Part shown: positions 15,183 through 16,628 of the stretch, one piece after another
How the letters are laid out: each line of letters begins with the position of its first letter
Numbering within the stretch: the stretch's first letter is position 1
From: Dehalococcoidia bacterium UBA2777
GTDB lineage: Bacteria > Chloroflexota > Dehalococcoidia > UBA2247 > UBA2777
Reading direction: 5' to 3'
NCBI GenBank assembly: GCA_002352365.1
Contig: DEIJ01000120.1
Span: 9,797-26,424, forward strand
DNA: 16,628 bases
Position numbers and translations under genes: made by a program
The notes under the pieces: model-generated
The model's database searches: none
What the model was told of the DNA's origin: nothing
The model's input: only the letters and a program-made list of their open reading frames with translations

Positions 15183-16628
15183 TCACATTACCCGCTTTAG
15201 CCGGGGGTTAGGGGTAATGCCAGGCAGTCTGCCTCTTTTAGCGATGGGCTTACCCTCTACTTCATGCAAATCAGCAGTGAAATCAATAGGCTTGGTATCA
15301 CTGATATAGCTCCCCACTGCAAAGGTATCAACTGGAGCACCACTTTCAATAAAATATCTGATGCGCTCCGGATCAAGCCCACCACTGACGAAGATTTTCA
15401 CCTCCCTAAAGCCGTTTAAATCTAGCCAAGCCCTTGTTTCCTTGACTAAGTCAGCAGTAACCCTGCCTCGCTCGGAAGGAGTATCTAGCCGCACCCCCTG
15501 TAGCCTCCCCTCCATTGCTTGAGCTACGATCACACTCTCCTCAGGCTCATCCTTGAAGGTATCCACCAAGGCGATGCGGGACACCTCGGGAGGCATATGC
15601 CTATCAAAGGCAAGAGTGGCTCTGGCAGTACTCCCCATGATGATGATCAAGGCATGAGGTATAGTACCAATGGGTTCGAGGCCGGCAAGGCTGGCCCCGG
15701 CAATGCTGGAGCAACCAATGCAACCACCGACAATGGCGGCATAGTCCATTCTCCCCACCGCTAGGGGGTGAACATGGCGAGCCCCAAAGCTGATAACGGG
15801 AATTCCTTGAGCGGCGTTAATACATTCTCTAGCTGCTGTTGCCCAGCCACTACATTGAGATAGAATCCCCAAGTAAGTAGTCTCATGCGCTCCATAGCTC
15901 TGATAAGGAGCGGTTATCCTTAGCACTACTTCTTTTCTTTGGAAAGGCTCCCCTTCAGAAAGAGCCCATACCTCCCGGTTATCCTCGGGCAATATCTTCG
16001 AGAGCAGTGTCAAGGCTTCGTGCATACCACAGGTGATCCCTGCCCGACTGGGGAACACCTCCATGGTGGCTACTGGGTTGAGCCCTTCGCGCCTCAGGAT
16101 TTCCACGGTGCGAATAAAGTAAATATCAGCCGGCTCCCCAGAGAGGAAAGAGGCAGGGATGTCAAATTGTGGGGGGGTTATTTTCACTTCAAAAGGAGAG
16201 CTTACCAACTTTGCCCCTAAAACCTTCTCCATGTGCTCTAAGGCAAACTTGTGCCTTGTTTGGTCGAAGGTGGTGACACAATCAACAGGAACCTCTACTT
16301 CATAGTTGCGGTAGTAACAAGCCTCGGATACTGTATGTAGGATGCAGATATCAGTACATACCCCGCAAACAATTAATTTCTCTGGCTGGAGAGCCACTAA
16401 TTCCTTGTCTAATGAGGTATCAGCGAAGCAGCTATAGTGCCTCTTAGGTATCACCTTCCCAGGATAACCAGCAAGTTCAGGGATGACTTCAACCTCTGAG
16501 GTGCCGGCCACACAATGCGGGGGAAATATTTCAAACTCTGGGTCATCGTGAGCATGGTGGTCACAGCAATAGAATATCTTTGACCCCGAGGCTACTTCCC
16601 GCTCTAGAAGCTGCTGGATATTGGGGAT
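15183..16628 (-). CDS. Nicotinamidase-nicotinate phosphoribosyltransferase fusion (N-terminus cut by window edge)
   Basis: The frame stays open to the window edge, giving at least 481 residues, so the GTG at 16511 is an internal codon. The first ~150 residues are an isochorismatase-fold nicotinamidase: metal-site DHHAHDDPEF (about 23-32), FPPHC (35-39), a Lys in VIPKRHYSCF, and the nucleophile Cys95 in GVCTDIC. From about residue 155 a nicotinate phosphoribosyltransferase follows, with MEVFPSRAG, SFGARHVHP, the probable phosphorylated His325 in GTIPHALI, VDTFKDE and FVSGGLD. Together they would convert nicotinamide to nicotinate and then to nicotinate mononucleotide, the first two steps of deamidating NAD salvage, in one cytosolic polypeptide. 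It is the first visible gene of the minus-strand group. Its start, promoter and first catalytic Asp lie beyond the edge. Confidence 0.88.
   Translation of the reverse strand: MPNIQQLLEREVASGSKIFYCCDHHAHDDPEFEIFPPHCVAGTSEVEVIPELAGYPGKVIPKRHYSCFADTSLDKELVALQPEKLIVCGVCTDICILHTVSEACYYRNYEVEVPVDCVTTFDQTRHKFALEHMEKVLGAKLVSSPFEVKITPPQFDIPASFLSGEPADIYFIRTVEILRREGLNPVATMEVFPSRAGITCGMHEALTLLSKILPEDNREVWALSEGEPFQRKEVVLRITAPYQSYGAHETTYLGILSQCSGWATAARECINAAQGIPVISFGARHVHPLAVGRMDYAAIVGGCIGCSSIAGASLAGLEPIGTIPHALIIIMGSTARATLAFDRHMPPEVSRIALVDTFKDEPEESVIVAQAMEGRLQGVRLDTPSERGRVTADLVKETRAWLDLNGFREVKIFVSGGLDPERIRYFIESGAPVDTFAVGSYISDTKPIDFTADLHEVEGKPIAKRGRLPGITPNPRLKRVM

Noticed and set aside
16509..16511. GTG at 16511 as the start of the NAD-salvage gene
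   Set aside because: The frame stays open to the window edge and encodes the conserved nicotinamidase segment DHHAHDDPEF and FPPHC upstream of this codon.
1..16628. CRISPR array, tRNA, rRNA, insertion sequence or bacterial microcompartment genes
   Set aside because: No repeat-spacer pattern, cloverleaf-like sequence, transposase or shell-protein motif was recognised; the window is filled by the genes listed.

Overview
The window most likely comes from an anaerobic bacterium. The reasons are four oxygen-labile glycyl radical enzymes (GREs) in a row, strong Shine-Dalgarno sequences, several TTG starts, and very tight gene packing. The style of the amidohydrolase, NAD-salvage and small coiled-coil genes reminds me of Chloroflexota of the Dehalococcoidia type. 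That placement is an inference from memory of such genomes, not something the sequence proves.

Region 1 (1-10049, + strand) is a short upstream region followed by four consecutive full-length paralogous GREs of 801, 815, 818 and 812 residues. They are separated by only 34, 32 and 69 nt, and each has its own AGGAGG-type ribosome binding site. All four keep the C-terminal glycyl-radical loop (RVAGY/F) and an active-site cysteine. The cysteine loop reads CMRW, not the Cys-x-Glu of GRE dehydratases and lyases nor the Cys-Cys of pyruvate formate-lyase. No radical-SAM activase, microcompartment shell protein, transporter or regulator lies among them. This array is the most unusual part of the window.

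Region 2 (10041-12931, - strand) holds a YtcJ-like amidohydrolase overlapping folC by 16 nt, so they are probably co-transcribed and translationally coupled. The end of folC overlaps the end of the fourth GRE by 9 nt on opposite strands.

Region 3 (12932-13445) is a 55-nt divergent promoter region and ndk on the + strand. ndk runs tail to tail into rsfS with a 14-nt overlap.

Region 4 (13432-16628, - strand) is a housekeeping-like run. In transcription order it holds a nicotinamidase/nicotinate phosphoribosyltransferase fusion (its N-terminus cut by the window edge), an L-2-hydroxyglutarate oxidase-type FAD enzyme, a 61-residue aromatic/glycine-rich coiled-coil protein, and the ribosome silencing factor rsfS.

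Functionally, regions 2-4 cover folate polyglutamylation, nucleotide balance, NAD salvage and ribosome dormancy. They give no evident pathway link to the GREs, whose substrate cannot be read from this context. No tRNA, rRNA, CRISPR array, insertion sequence or convincing intrinsic terminator was seen. No gene-free stretch exceeds 300 nt.
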